A DNA stretch of 64,000 bases from Anoxybacillus tengchongensis. Lineage in GTDB: Bacteria; Bacillota; Bacilli; Bacillales; Anoxybacillaceae. The first letter of the stretch is position 1. Each line of letters begins with the position of its first letter. Positions 34,707 to 43,560 of the stretch are shown in pieces. Where the stretch lies: contig NZ_JACHES010000007.1 of assembly GCF_014201585.1 (NCBI RefSeq), positions 1 through 64,000 on the forward strand. Reading direction: 5' to 3'. Made by a program: the position numbers and the translations under genes. The notes beneath the pieces are model-generated. The model was not told the DNA's origin and ran no database searches. It was given only the letters and a program-made list of their open reading frames with translations.

Positions 34707-34994
34707 ATGACAAGACGTTTTGATAAAGAATTCAAAATACATGCAGTAAAATTAGTTGTCGAGGAAGGAAAGGCGGTCGCTCAAACCGCAAGACAACTCG
34801 ATATTTCGCCAAAAACTCTTCACAAATGGGTCGCAGATTATAAAAAAGATGATGAGCATAGCTTTGTGGGGAGTGGAAACCTTAAGCCGGAAGATCGTGA
34901 AAAGCGTGAACTTCAAAAACGTATTCGGGATCTGGAGGAGGAAAACGCGATCTTAAAAAAGGCCATGAGCATCTTCGCCAAAAACCAGAAGTAA
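34707..34994 (+). CDS. IS3 transposase OrfA
   Basis: 95 residues: a helix-turn-helix (FDKEFKIHAVKLVVEEGK then QTARQLDISPKTLHKWV) followed by a leucine-zipper helix (RELQKRIRDLEEENAILKKAM). The sequence AAAAAAG at 34955-34961 near the end is a classic -1 slippery site. The -1 frame stays open from before it into orfB, so an OrfAB fusion transposase (34707-35863) is the expected active product. GAGGGGTG precedes the ATG. Confidence 0.9.
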   Translation: MTRRFDKEFKIHAVKLVVEEGKAVAQTARQLDISPKTLHKWVADYKKDDEHSFVGSGNLKPEDREKRELQKRIRDLEEENAILKKAMSIFAKNQK

Positions 34995-35032
34995 TTTATA
35001 CATTCATTCATACGCATAGAAAGGAGTTTCGC

Positions 35033-35863
35033 GTGGCGAAGATGTGTGAAGTCTTAGGCGTTTCAAGAAGTGGATACTATGCATGGGTCAAACGACCAGA
35101 AAGTCAACAAAAGAAAAGACAGGAAGCATTGAAAAAGCAAATCAAAAAGATTCATATCGAGTCAAGAGAAACGTATGGCAGTCCAAAAATCACAAAAATC
35201 CTTCCGAAACAAGGGGTTAAGGTATCTCAAAAAACGGTCGCCAGAATCATGAAAGATGGTGATATTCGTTCAAAAACAAAGAAAAAATATAAGGCAACTA
35301 CAAACTCGCAGCATCATTTGCCTGTGTATCCTAACTTATTGAATCAGCAGTTTGAAGCAGATGAGCCGAATCAAGTATGGGTGGCGGATATCACGTATAT
35401 TTGGACGAAAGAAGGATGGCTGTATTTAGCTTCGGTCATGGATTTGTTTTCTCGTAAAATCGTTGGCTGGTGTCTTTCCGAGCGAATGACAAAAGAGTTA
35501 GTGATCAAAGCGTTAAACCGAGCCATCGACGAGAGAAAGCCTCAACCAGGTCTGATTCACCATTCGGATCAAGGGAGCCAATATGCATCGAACGAGTATC
35601 AAGTCATCTTACGACAGCACGGAATGCAAACCAGCATGAGTCGAAAAGGAAACTGCTATGATAACGCATGTGCGGAATCGTTTCACAGCATCATCAAAAA
35701 GGAACTGATTTTTCACGAGACCTTTGCAACAAGGGAAGAGGCCAAACATCGGATTTTTGAATATATTGAGTGTTTTTATAATGCCGAGCGAATTCATTCC
35801 GCTAATGAGTACATGTCTCCGATGGCATATGAGAAGATGTATCAGCAAGGCAAAAAGCAGTGA
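35033..35863 (+). CDS. IS3 transposase OrfB (catalytic part)
   Basis: 276 residues of rve-type integrase core. The DDE triad is Asp 119 (VADITYIW), Asp 179 (HHSDQGSQY) and Glu 215 (NACAESFHSIIKKE), with the SRKGNCYDN stretch typical of IS3. The frame extends upstream through KPEVIYTFIHTHRKEFRVAKM, as expected for a frameshifted OrfAB; it could also start at GTG 35033, which has AAAGGAG upstream. Both parts appear intact, so the copy may still be active. Confidence 0.92.
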   Translation: MAKMCEVLGVSRSGYYAWVKRPESQQKKRQEALKKQIKKIHIESRETYGSPKITKILPKQGVKVSQKTVARIMKDGDIRSKTKKKYKATTNSQHHLPVYPNLLNQQFEADEPNQVWVADITYIWTKEGWLYLASVMDLFSRKIVGWCLSERMTKELVIKALNRAIDERKPQPGLIHHSDQGSQYASNEYQVILRQHGMQTSMSRKGNCYDNACAESFHSIIKKELIFHETFATREEAKHRIFEYIECFYNAERIHSANEYMSPMAYEKMYQQGKKQ

Positions 35864-36020
35864 ACTCTTCTCTCCACAAAGTCACGATATAAGGGGCATC
35901 TTTCCTCTTGAGGAGGGGAAGGGTTTACCAAACCGTTTTCCTTCTCAAGAGGCCACCAAACGAAGTGCGGTAGTAGGGTTTTAAAGTTTTTCTCGATTTT
36001 ACGTGTCCATTTTCTTGACA

Positions 36021-36571
36021 TAATACCAACATTTATTAAGCCCGCTAAAATATCCGCACCAGATGGTTACTGCTATGGGGGAGACAATCGTGACTTTTCT
36101 GCTTCTGCTAGCACTTATCGTACTCGAGTCGATCTCTCGATTTATTGGCAAGATAGGACTTATGGATTTTCAAAATACACAAGCGATTCTATTCGCTATA
36201 ATAAAAATGATAATGGTACATGTGGTTCAACGGAATTGGCAAGAAAAAATGCTGGGACATCAGGTATAACGGCTGTAAAGGAATGGATTACATCCAGTGA
36301 AGCACAATTTCAAATTTCCCATTCTGTTGGATTGCCGTTTCGCATGGATGTCCCACCGAATATTGATTACAGCTATAGTTTAAATATTCAAAAAAGTGGA
36401 GTTACTTATATTAATGGTAGTCATGACCAGTATCCTTGGCATGAAATTTATAGATCGGATAATGGTGGAACATGGAAAACTCTGTATCAATTTAATCCTG
36501 ATGCTGCAGGTACAAATGTCAATTATTTATTTCCTTGGTACCCCAATAAGAAAATCGCAGTGAGTAAGTAA
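36021..36571 (+). pseudogene. 5'-truncated gene next to IS3 (DUF3238-like C-terminal part)
   Basis: From 36026 the frame is open without a start: PTFIKPAKISAPDGYCYGGDNRDFS... to AVSK at 36571, about 180 residues. It includes TYRTRVDLSIYW, GTCGSTELARKNAG and a C-terminal PWHEIYRSDNGGTWKTLYQF. The GDNRDFS start and Arg/Asp pattern resemble DUF3238 proteins, usually secreted. The frame runs into the IS3 end, and no N-terminal half or signal peptide is seen on the far side, so the 5' end is lost. Two short ATG frames inside are not real starts. Confidence 0.65.
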
Positions 36572-36597
36572 TTTTATATTAAAAGGGGATAGTATAA

Positions 36598-36915
36598 GTG
36601 AAAAAATTTTTAATAGGAGTTTTGTTGGCGTTTGTCACGTTTGCCCTTTCGCTCTCATTATTTAGCACTTTTTCTTTCTTTATTGCCATTTTTCCAATTG
36701 CAGTACTAGCTGTTCCGTTTATATGTGCAGTAACAGAGGCGCTCATTTCTTTTGTCGATGAAAAATGGGGATTTAAATGGGATTGGGCGGTTGTTTTAGG
36801 GATCGCAACGATTACGTCGCTTCCTTTTTATTCTTCTTTTGTTTTTACAGCTCCGATTTATATGGGAGCACTGGGATATTATGTAGGGAGAAGACTATGT
36901 GCTCGATTACATTAG
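36598..36915 (+). CDS. Small three-helix membrane protein
   Basis: 105 residues, mostly hydrophobic: spans at about 3-23, 26-46 and 62-95 (the last perhaps two short helices). I do not recognise a family. The GTG start has AAAAGGGGA before it. It lies 26 bases after the truncated gene at 36571, so the two probably belonged to one transcript. Confidence 0.6.
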   Translation: MKKFLIGVLLAFVTFALSLSLFSTFSFFIAIFPIAVLAVPFICAVTEALISFVDEKWGFKWDWAVVLGIATITSLPFYSSFVFTAPIYMGALGYYVGRRLCARLH

Positions 36916-37016
36916 AGGCAATGTAGGTGTGTTCGGGATTATTTAATCCATTTTTGCAAGTGATGTGATGTTTGATAGAGAGAATGATAAATGAAAGAAG
37001 CATATGAATCGAATTT

Positions 37017-37043
37017 CATAGAGAGGGAAATGCCCTCTCTATG
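37017..37043 (-). terminator. Hairpin at the end of the coiled-coil gene
   Basis: CATAGAGAGGG (37017-37027) and CCCTCTCTATG (37033-37043) form a perfect 11-bp stem that includes the stop codon of the minus-strand gene. No T run follows on either strand, so termination may be weak. Confidence 0.5.
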
Positions 37044-37560
37044 AAAACAACCGATTTCTCATTTTGAAAAGCTCTCGTTCCGTCATCGTTGTTTTATGAA
37101 CGGTGAAATCAACGTCAAGTTGGAGGTTGTTGAGACGTTCGTTGAATTGTTTGTAGTGGGAGTCAATTTTTTCGTTTAGTGCGTGGATTTCTTGCTTCAT
37201 TGCTGTCATTTCACCGCGCATATGATGGATGTCCATCGTTAAAGCTTCCAGTTTCGCATCCGTTTCGTCTTGACGATGGAGAAGAGCATTCATAAGATCG
37301 TAGAGCTCTTTTTGTCCATTTTTTAATGCTTGTTGCTCTTCGAGAATGAGCTGTTGCTCTTTGCGGAATGCATTCATTTCCTCCCGCAACGAGTTTATTT
37401 CTTCGCGGAATGTTTTCTGCTCTTCACGAATGGCTTGTTGCTCTTCGCGAATAGCCATTTGTTCCTCACGAATGGCTCGTTGTTCTTCACGAATGTCCTG
37501 CAACTCTTTTTGAATGTCCGTGACGACGAGTAAAATTTTCTCCAATAATTGCTCGCTCAT
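37039..37560 (-). CDS. Heptad-repeat coiled-coil protein (REEQ repeats)
   Basis: 173 residues, almost entirely alpha-helical. A run of seven-residue units REEQxAI/REEQxxF spans about residues 20-75, followed by a longer coiled coil and a basic end (KMRNRLFS). Each unit is a 21-base repeat in the DNA. No enzyme motif. It resembles the gene at 42856-43380 in length, start (EQLLEKIL / EQLLYEIL) and C-terminal ALTMDIHHMRGEM / ALALDVHNMQGNI. AGGAGGTG precedes ATG 37560, and an extended -10 TGTTATAAT lies at 37588-37596. Function unknown. Confidence 0.75.
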   Translation of the reverse strand: MSEQLLEKILLVVTDIQKELQDIREEQRAIREEQMAIREEQQAIREEQKTFREEINSLREEMNAFRKEQQLILEEQQALKNGQKELYDLMNALLHRQDETDAKLEALTMDIHHMRGEMTAMKQEIHALNEKIDSHYKQFNERLNNLQLDVDFTVHKTTMTERELFKMRNRLFS

Positions 37561-37603
37561 CTTCTCACCTCCTTTGTACATAACCATATTATAACATCAT
37601 TCG

Positions 37604-37626
37604 ACAAAAAAAGGAGATAAAAAATC
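37604..37626 (-). terminator. Weak terminator after adeC
   Basis: On the minus strand GGGGGA pairs weakly with TCTCCT, followed by seven T. Short stem, so low confidence. Confidence 0.4.
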
Positions 37627-37629
37627 CCC

Positions 37630-39342
37630 CTATACTTCTACATCAATAAATTGAAACAGTGAAACGTCAAATAAACCTTGGTCGGTTAATTTCAGTTCTG
37701 GAATGACCGGCAATGCTAAAAAGGCGAGCGTGATAAATGGGTTGAATTCGTTTGATGCTCCAATGGCGACTAAAGCATCGTGTATGGTTTGTAATTGCTT
37801 TAATACTTCTTCATAACTTTTTGCTGTCATGAGCCCGCTGATTTCAAGCGGCAACTCTGCTAAAACGCGTCCAGTTTCGACAACGACAAGTCCACCGTTT
37901 ATGTGTTGAATATGTTCAATTGCAGTGATGATATCGTCATCGTTCGTTCCAGTAGCGATGATGTTATGCGAGTCATGGGCAATCGATGAAGCAATCGCTC
38001 CTTTTTTCAGTTGAAAGCCGTTGACGATGCCAACACCGACACCGAGACCGCGATGACGCTCAACGACAACGAGCTTTAATAAATCTCGCTCGATCGACGG
38101 TTGAAAGACGCCATTTTCGACATCCACTTCTGTGATGATTCGTTTCGTATGCAAATGATTCGGAATGATTTGAATGACGTTTGCTTGATTTCCGCGTGTA
38201 AACGAAATTTGCACATCTTCTTTTGTTATCTTTTTGGCATGAACCGATTGAGTAATCGCTTTGTCGATCGAAGTTGCTTTCGCCACAGAAAAGGTAGCGC
38301 GTCCGTTTTCCGCAACGAGCGCCCCCTTTTTATAGACGTGCGTAATGGAAAACGACGATAAATCTTCGACAAGCAAAAAGTCAGCGTCGTATCCAGGGGC
38401 GATGGCGCCTTTTGTATATAGGCGATAACATTCTGCTGCATTTAATGTCGCCATTTGAATGGCTGTTATCGGTTCGATGCCTGATTGAATCGCTAGACGA
38501 ATATGATGATCAATACTTCCTTCATTGACAAGTTCGTCAATATGTTTATCGTCTGTGCAAAATAAAAAGCGGCGTGCGTTATACGTATTGATAGCTGGAA
38601 GGAGTTTGTTTAAATCTTTTGCGACCGACCCTTCCCGAATTAAAACGTACATGCCACGTTGAACACGAGTGAGCGCTTCGTCTACGGTAACACATTCATG
38701 GTCAGTATGGACATTTGCGCTTCGGTACACGTTCACGGCTGTCTCATCAAGACCAGCTAAATGGCCGTCAATTAGTTTGCCTGCGGCATAGGCTGCGGAA
38801 AGTTTTGCGAGCATTTGTTGTTTTCCTTGTAGCAGAGACGGATAGTCCATCACTTCTGCAAGTCCAAGCACGCGCGGATGAGAAAAAAGCGGTGCTAAAT
38901 GTTCGGCGTGCAATGTCGCACCAGCATGTTCAAAAGTGGTTGCAGGCACGCATGATGGCAGCATGACATATACATCAAGCGGAATGTCATTGGAGTCGTT
39001 TAGCATAAATTCAATGCCTTTTGTCCCCGAGACGTTCGCAATTTCGTGCGGATCAGTAATAACGGTGGTGACGCCGTGCGGAACGACGACACGAGCAAAT
39101 TCGCTTGGGGTGACCATCGACGATTCGATATGAACGTGTCCGTCAATAAGTCCAGGACATACGTACTTTCCTTTTGCGTCAATGACGGTTTGCCCGTCAT
39201 ATGTACCGATACCAACAATTTTGCCATCGGCAATGGCAATGTCCGCTTGGACAATTTCATGTGTAAAGACGTTGATAATTTTTCCGTTTTTTACGACAAC
39301 ATCGGCTAATTGTTGTTTTGAAGCTACAGCAAGTCGTTTCAT
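37630..39342 (-). CDS. adeC: Adenine deaminase
   Basis: Converts adenine to hypoxanthine and ammonia for purine salvage. 570 residues of the amidohydrolase superfamily with all expected metal and catalytic residues: DGHVHIESSM (HxH, about residue 80), TDPHEIANV (bridging Glu), DGHLAGLD, VHTDHECV and FCTDDKH (catalytic Asp), and the C-terminal IGVGIVNGF / HDSHNIIATGTNDDD segment of the AdeC type. GGAGGA precedes ATG 39342. The leader has a purine riboswitch of the guanine/hypoxanthine class, so its own product may control it. Confidence 0.95.
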   Translation of the reverse strand: MKRLAVASKQQLADVVVKNGKIINVFTHEIVQADIAIADGKIVGIGTYDGQTVIDAKGKYVCPGLIDGHVHIESSMVTPSEFARVVVPHGVTTVITDPHEIANVSGTKGIEFMLNDSNDIPLDVYVMLPSCVPATTFEHAGATLHAEHLAPLFSHPRVLGLAEVMDYPSLLQGKQQMLAKLSAAYAAGKLIDGHLAGLDETAVNVYRSANVHTDHECVTVDEALTRVQRGMYVLIREGSVAKDLNKLLPAINTYNARRFLFCTDDKHIDELVNEGSIDHHIRLAIQSGIEPITAIQMATLNAAECYRLYTKGAIAPGYDADFLLVEDLSSFSITHVYKKGALVAENGRATFSVAKATSIDKAITQSVHAKKITKEDVQISFTRGNQANVIQIIPNHLHTKRIITEVDVENGVFQPSIERDLLKLVVVERHRGLGVGVGIVNGFQLKKGAIASSIAHDSHNIIATGTNDDDIITAIEHIQHINGGLVVVETGRVLAELPLEISGLMTAKSYEEVLKQLQTIHDALVAIGASNEFNPFITLAFLALPVIPELKLTDQGLFDVSLFQFIDVEV

Positions 39343-39348
39343 AGATGT

Positions 39349-39386
39349 TCCTCCTCTCCAACTCGATACGAGGAGCAATCCTCGTA
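39349..39386 (-). promoter_or_regulatory. Predicted translational expression platform of the adeC riboswitch
   Basis: Bases 39375-39370 (CTCCTC on the minus strand) are complementary to the ribosome site GAGGAG (39356-39349 region). Without ligand they are held in an 8-bp hairpin with the P1 3' strand (39379-39386); with P1 formed they are free to mask the ribosome site. No T run follows, so an OFF switch at translation is the simplest reading. Confidence 0.6.
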
Positions 39387-39447
39387 GTCAAACGATTTAC
39401 GGTCGTTTGGTAGAAACTTTCGGACCATATTTCCGAAATTATACGAG
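39381..39447 (-). promoter_or_regulatory. Purine riboswitch aptamer of adeC (guanine/hypoxanthine type)
   Basis: On the minus strand: P1 arm CTCGTA (39447-39442), then TATAATTTCGGAAATATGG, GTTTCTACC, CCGTAAA and the 3' side GACTACGAG. The specificity base is C, as in guanine riboswitches. The P1 3' strand (39386-39381) can alternatively pair with 39374-39367 (TACGAGGA with TCCTCGTA). Confidence 0.92.
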
Positions 39448-39470
39448 TTGTTTTTTTAAAAATTTTTTTC

Positions 39471-39500
39471 ATTCTACAACGTTCATCGTTTTTTCGTCAA
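39471..39500 (-). promoter_or_regulatory. adeC promoter
   Basis: Minus strand TTGACG (39500-39495) and TAGAAT (39476-39471) with an 18-base spacer, placed just before the aptamer. Confidence 0.7.
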
Positions 39501-39538
39501 TGAATGATTTTTTCTGTAAGTAAAATGAATGGCAAATG

Positions 39539-39568
39539 TTGCTTCACTGCGCGAAAGTTTGGTATCAT
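39539..39568 (+). promoter_or_regulatory. gatCAB promoter
   Basis: TTGCTT (39539-39544), 18 bases, TATCAT (39563-39568), 41 bases before the gatC start. It is divergent from the adeC promoter with about 40 bases between the -35 elements. Confidence 0.6.
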
Positions 39569-39609
39569 CATAGTATTGTGAAAGGTCGACAATATCGGAG
39601 GTGAAAGAC

Positions 39610-39900
39610 ATGTCACGAATTTCAATCGATCAAGTGAAACATGTGGCGCATTTAGCACGTTTAGCGATTACAGAAGAAGAAGCAGCGATGTTTGCGAAAC
39701 AACTAGATGCGATTATTACGTTTGCGGAGCAGTTAAATGAGTTAGATACTGAAAATGTTCCACCAACGTCACATGTATTAAATATGAAAAATGTGATGCG
39801 GGAAGATGTACCGACAGCTGGACTTCCGCTAGAAGACGTATTGAAAAACGCACCAGACCATCAAGATGGACAATTTCGTGTCCCAGCGATTTTAGAGTAA
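39610..39900 (+). CDS. gatC: Asp/Glu-tRNA amidotransferase subunit C
   Basis: 96 residues, the family's length. GatC stabilises the GatA-GatB pair. [21 protein letters not shown] and the C-terminal [22 protein letters not shown] are typical. ATG 39610 follows GGAGGTG; GTG 39601 overlaps that site and is rejected. First gene of the gatCAB operon. Confidence 0.95.
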   Translation: MSRISIDQVKHVAHLARLAITEEEAAMFAKQLDAIITFAEQLNELDTENVPPTSHVLNMKNVMREDVPTAGLPLEDVLKNAPDHQDGQFRVPAILE

Positions 39901-39912
39901 GGAGGGAAGAAT

Positions 39913-41370
39913 ATGTCATTGTTTGACTACCGCATATCTGAGTTACACAGTTTATTACATAAAAAAGAAATTTCTGTTTCGGATTTAGTGGATGAATCGT
40001 TTAAGCGCATTCATGACGTAGAAGAAAAAGTACAAGCATTTTTAACGTTAAACGAAGAACAAGCGCGCGCGAAAGCAAAAGAGTTAGATGACAAATTAGC
40101 TACGGAGAAAGAATTTGGTTTGCTTTTCGGCATGCCAATCGGCATTAAAGATAACATTGTGACGAAAGGGCTACGCACAACGTGTGCCAGCAAAATTTTG
40201 TACAACTTCGACCCGATTTACGATGCAACGGTTGTAGAGCGTTTAAACGAAGCTGACGCAGTGACGATCGGAAAATTAAATATGGACGAGTTTGCGATGG
40301 GATCATCGACAGAAAACTCCGGCTTTCAACTCACGCGCAACCCGTGGGATTTAGAACGCGTGCCAGGTGGTTCAAGCGGTGGTTCAGCAGCAGCAGTGGC
40401 GGCAGGAGAAGTGCCATTTGCGCTTGGATCAGACACAGGCGGTTCGATTCGTCAACCAGCAGCGTTTTGCGGCGTCGTTGGTTTAAAACCGACGTACGGT
40501 CGCGTATCTCGCTATGGGCTTGTTGCGTTTGCGTCTTCGCTTGACCAAATCGGTCCAATTACACGCACGGTGGAAGATAACGCATATTTACTACAAGTCA
40601 TCTCTGGTTTAGATCCAATGGATTCGACATCAGCAAATGTCGATGTACCAGATTATGTTTCTGCCTTAACAGGTGACATTCAGGGTTTAAAAATTGCGGT
40701 GCCGAAAGAATATTTAGGCGAAGGTGTATCAGAAGAAGTTCGCCGATCTGTTCTTCAAGCGCTAAAAGTGTTAGAAAGCCTCGGCGCAACGTGGGAAGAA
40801 GTATCACTCCCTCATTCAAAATATGCGCTAGCAACATACTACTTATTAGCGTCTTCCGAAGCATCGGCAAACCTTGCTCGTTTTGACGGTGTGCGTTACG
40901 GCTATCGGACAGATAATGCGAAAAATTTAATGGAGATGTACAAGCAAACGCGTAGCGAAGGATTCGGTAATGAAGTGAAACGCCGCATCATGCTTGGAAC
41001 GTTTGCATTAAGTTCAGGCTACTATGATGCGTACTACAAAAAAGCGCAAAAAGTGCGGACGCTCATTAAACAAGACTTTGAAAACGTCTTTGAGAAATAC
41101 GACGTCATTATCGGGCCAACAACGCCAACGCCAGCGTTTAAAATTGGTGAAAAAACGAGCGACCCGTTAACGATGTACGCAAACGACATTTTAACGATTC
41201 CAGTGAACCTTGCCGGTGTTCCAGGTATTTCGATTCCGTGCGGATTTGTCAATGGCTTGCCTGTAGGACTTCAAATTATCGGCAAACATTTCGATGAAAG
41301 CACCATTTATCGCGTTGCTCATGCGTTCGAGCAAGCAACAGACTATCATAAACAAAAACCAACGTTGTAA
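39913..41370 (+). CDS. gatA: Asp/Glu-tRNA amidotransferase subunit A
   Basis: The glutaminase that frees ammonia for amidating Glu-tRNA(Gln) and Asp-tRNA(Asn). 485 residues of the amidase-signature family. The Lys of the catalytic triad is in [10 protein letters not shown] (about residue 79), and the two Ser are in [10 protein letters not shown] and [13 protein letters not shown] (about 154 and 178). AAGGAGGG precedes the ATG, 12 bases after gatC. Confidence 0.97.
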   Translation: MSLFDYRISELHSLLHKKEISVSDLVDESFKRIHDVEEKVQAFLTLNEEQARAKAKELDDKLATEKEFGLLFGMPIGIKDNIVTKGLRTTCASKILYNFDPIYDATVVERLNEADAVTIGKLNMDEFAMGSSTENSGFQLTRNPWDLERVPGGSSGGSAAAVAAGEVPFALGSDTGGSIRQPAAFCGVVGLKPTYGRVSRYGLVAFASSLDQIGPITRTVEDNAYLLQVISGLDPMDSTSANVDVPDYVSALTGDIQGLKIAVPKEYLGEGVSEEVRRSVLQALKVLESLGATWEEVSLPHSKYALATYYLLASSEASANLARFDGVRYGYRTDNAKNLMEMYKQTRSEGFGNEVKRRIMLGTFALSSGYYDAYYKKAQKVRTLIKQDFENVFEKYDVIIGPTTPTPAFKIGEKTSDPLTMYANDILTIPVNLAGVPGISIPCGFVNGLPVGLQIIGKHFDESTIYRVAHAFEQATDYHKQKPTL

Positions 41371-41384
41371 GGGGGGAATAAGTG

Positions 41385-42815
41385 ATGAATTTTGAAATCG
41401 TCATCGGACTTGAAGTGCACGTCGAGCTGAAAACGAAATCGAAAATTTTCTCAAGCAGTCCAAACGCATTCGGAGCGCCCCCAAACACACAAACGAGCGT
41501 CATTGATTTAGGGTACCCGGGCGTTCTTCCGGTGTTAAATAAACAAGCGGTCGAATATGCTATGAAAGCAGCGATGGCGTTAAACTGCGAAATCGCCACA
41601 GAAACGAAATTTGACCGAAAAAACTATTTTTATCCGGACAACCCGAAAGCGTACCAAATTTCACAGTACGACCAACCGATTGGACGAAACGGTTGGATTG
41701 AAATTGAAGTGAATGGTAAAAAGAAAAAAATCGGCATTACGCGCATTCATTTAGAAGAAGATGCAGGGAAACTGACGCATACAGGTGATGGCTATTCGTT
41801 AGTCGATTTCAACCGTCAAGGGACACCGCTCATTGAAATTGTCTCTGAGCCAGATATTCGCTCGCCAGAAGAGGCGTATGCGTATTTAGAAAAATTAAAG
41901 TCGATCATTCAATATACAGGTGTATCCGATTGTAAAATGGAAGAAGGCTCGCTTCGTTGTGATGCGAACATTTCCCTTCGTCCAATTGGCTCAGACAAAT
42001 TTGGAACGAAAACAGAATTGAAAAACTTAAACTCATTTAACTTCGTTCGCCAAGGATTAGAATACGAAGCGAAGCGCCAAGAGAAAATTTTATTGTCTGG
42101 CGGCGTCATCCAGCAAGAAACACGCCGTTTCGACGAAGCGACGAAAACAACCATTTTAATGCGCACGAAAGAAGGTTCAGAAGACTATCGTTACTTCCCA
42201 GAACCAGATTTAGTGATGCTTTATATTGACGATGAGTGGAAAGAACGCGTACGTGCGTCCATTCCAGAACTTCCGGATGCGCGGAAAAAGCGATATGTCG
42301 AAGAGCTTGGTTTGCCAGAGTATGATGCGAAAGTATTAACGCTTACAAAAGAAATGGCAGACTTTTTTGAGGCGACGGTTGCAAATGGTGCGGATCCAAA
42401 GCTTGCTTCAAACTGGCTCATGGTCGAAGTATCTGCTTATTTAAACGCAGAACAAAAAGAATTACATGACATTGCGTTAACGCCAGAAAGTCTTGCAGGC
42501 ATGATTAAACTCATTCAAAACGGCACGATTTCGTCAAAAATTGCGAAGAAAATTTTTAAAGAGCTTGTTGAAAAAGGTGGCGATCCAGAGCAAATCGTCA
42601 AACAACAAGGGCTTGTGCAAATTTCTGACGAAGCAACGTTGCGCAAAATTGTGTTAGAAGTGCTCGACGCGAATCCACAATCGATCGAAGACTTCAAAAA
42701 CGGAAAAGACCGTGCGATCGGATTTTTAGTCGGTCAAATTATGAAAGCAACAAAAGGACAAGCCAACCCGCCGCTTGTCAATAAGCTATTGCTTGAAGAA
42801 ATTAATAAACGATAA
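41385..42815 (+). CDS. gatB: Asp/Glu-tRNA amidotransferase subunit B
   Basis: The kinase/transamidase subunit that activates the misacylated tRNA with ATP and uses ammonia from GatA. 476 residues: [12 protein letters not shown] at the N-terminus, [30 protein letters not shown], then the C-terminal YqeY-like helical domain ([13 protein letters not shown]...). ATG 41385 is preceded by GGGGGGA; the overlapping GTG at 41382 is less likely. Confidence 0.97.
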   Translation: MNFEIVIGLEVHVELKTKSKIFSSSPNAFGAPPNTQTSVIDLGYPGVLPVLNKQAVEYAMKAAMALNCEIATETKFDRKNYFYPDNPKAYQISQYDQPIGRNGWIEIEVNGKKKKIGITRIHLEEDAGKLTHTGDGYSLVDFNRQGTPLIEIVSEPDIRSPEEAYAYLEKLKSIIQYTGVSDCKMEEGSLRCDANISLRPIGSDKFGTKTELKNLNSFNFVRQGLEYEAKRQEKILLSGGVIQQETRRFDEATKTTILMRTKEGSEDYRYFPEPDLVMLYIDDEWKERVRASIPELPDARKKRYVEELGLPEYDAKVLTLTKEMADFFEATVANGADPKLASNWLMVEVSAYLNAEQKELHDIALTPESLAGMIKLIQNGTISSKIAKKIFKELVEKGGDPEQIVKQQGLVQISDEATLRKIVLEVLDANPQSIEDFKNGKDRAIGFLVGQIMKATKGQANPPLVNKLLLEEINKR

Positions 42816-42819
42816 AAAC

Positions 42820-42857
42820 AAAGCGGCATTGCCATCGGACAATGCCGCTTTATTTTT
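42820..42857 (+). terminator. gatCAB terminator (bidirectional)
   Basis: A perfect 12-bp stem AAAGCGGCATTG with CAATGCCGCTTT (820-831 and 840-851 of the 42-kb block), followed by ATTTTT on the plus strand. A-rich sequence on the other side gives TTTTTATCG for the convergent coiled-coil gene. Confidence 0.9.
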
Positions 42858-43380
42858 ATAGGTGTACAAGCTTTTGTAAAGTGCTTTCTACTTTAAATAC
42901 ACGATGGTTTAATACTTGGATGCTTGATTCGTGGTCGGTGAGGGCAGGGAGTACTTTTTCTTCTAGTATGTTTGTTAAGCGGGTGATGTTTCCTTGCATG
43001 TTGTGGACATCGAGCGCGAGTGCATCGTATTTTGCGGCGAGCGCCTCTTGACCGTGACGAACCGCTTCACAAATCGCTTTCGTTTCGAGTGTTCGTTCGT
43101 CAAGTAACTGTATTTTCTCATCTAGCGCTTGCACTTTCCCATCTAGCGCTTGTACTTTTCCATCTAGTGCTTGTACTTTCCCATCTAGTGCTTGTACTTT
43201 CCCATCTAGCGTTTGAACTTTCTCGTCCAGTGCTTGTACTTGTTGGCGTAAGGAAGATACTTCTTTTTCAATAGCTTCCACCCTTTTCTCGACTGCTTCC
43301 ACTCGTTTTTCCAGCAATTCGACTTTTTCTCGGGTTGCTTTTACTTCATGAAGAATTTCGTATAGCAGCTGTTCCACCAT
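42856..43380 (-). CDS. Heptad-repeat coiled-coil protein (KVQALDG repeats)
   Basis: 174 residues, helical throughout. KRVEAVEKRVEAIEK leads into six 21-base units encoding KVQALDG-like heptads (DNA 43120-43245), then LDVHNMQGNITRL and a final ESTLQKLVHL. It is probably a paralogue of the gene at 37039-37560. No enzymatic motif and no signal peptide. AGGAGGTG lies eight bases before ATG 43380. The repeats invite copy-number change between strains. Function unknown. Confidence 0.75.
   Translation of the reverse strand: MVEQLLYEILHEVKATREKVELLEKRVEAVEKRVEAIEKEVSSLRQQVQALDEKVQTLDGKVQALDGKVQALDGKVQALDGKVQALDEKIQLLDERTLETKAICEAVRHGQEALAAKYDALALDVHNMQGNITRLTNILEEKVLPALTDHESSIQVLNHRVFKVESTLQKLVHL
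43120..43245. repeat. Six tandem 21-bp repeats inside the coiled-coil gene
   Basis: Units beginning ATCTAGYGCTTGTACTTTCCC at 43120, 43141, 43162 and 43183 are nearly identical; 43204 and 43225 are diverged. Each encodes one heptad on the minus strand, so the frame is kept whatever the copy number. Confidence 0.9.
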
Positions 43381-43560
43381 TCCATTCACCTCCTTTTCGT
43401 TTCCATTTTACACGAATCGACAGCGGATGACTAGCGAACATGTTCGTGTTTTAAGCAAGCTTCTTATAGGTGAGCACATTTTCCCAACGACGTTTTAGTA
43501 GAGAATGGCTGGCGAATCGATTACAATGATAGTAGATGAAGGATAGAAGGGGAGCAAAAG

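Larger units (their letters stand above)
34634..36020 (+). mobile_element. IS3-family element (IS150-like)
   Basis: Contains overlapping-frame orfA and orfB of the IS3 family. Proposed ends are imperfect inverted repeats: TGTTAG... at 34634 and, on the other strand, TGTCAAGAAAATGG from 36020, both leading into GACAC...GAGAAA. No matching 3-4-base target duplication is seen (CTGA against TAAT), so the ends are provisional. The right end abuts a truncated gene, which fits insertion into it. Confidence 0.75.

Noticed and set aside
36063-36269. 68-codon ORF with a hydrophobic start after IS3
   Set aside because: It is a shadow in another frame of the truncated gene, whose own frame stays open across the whole stretch.
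43120-43245. Possible CRISPR-like direct repeats
   Set aside because: Units are contiguous 21-mers without spacers and encode heptads in a coiled-coil gene.
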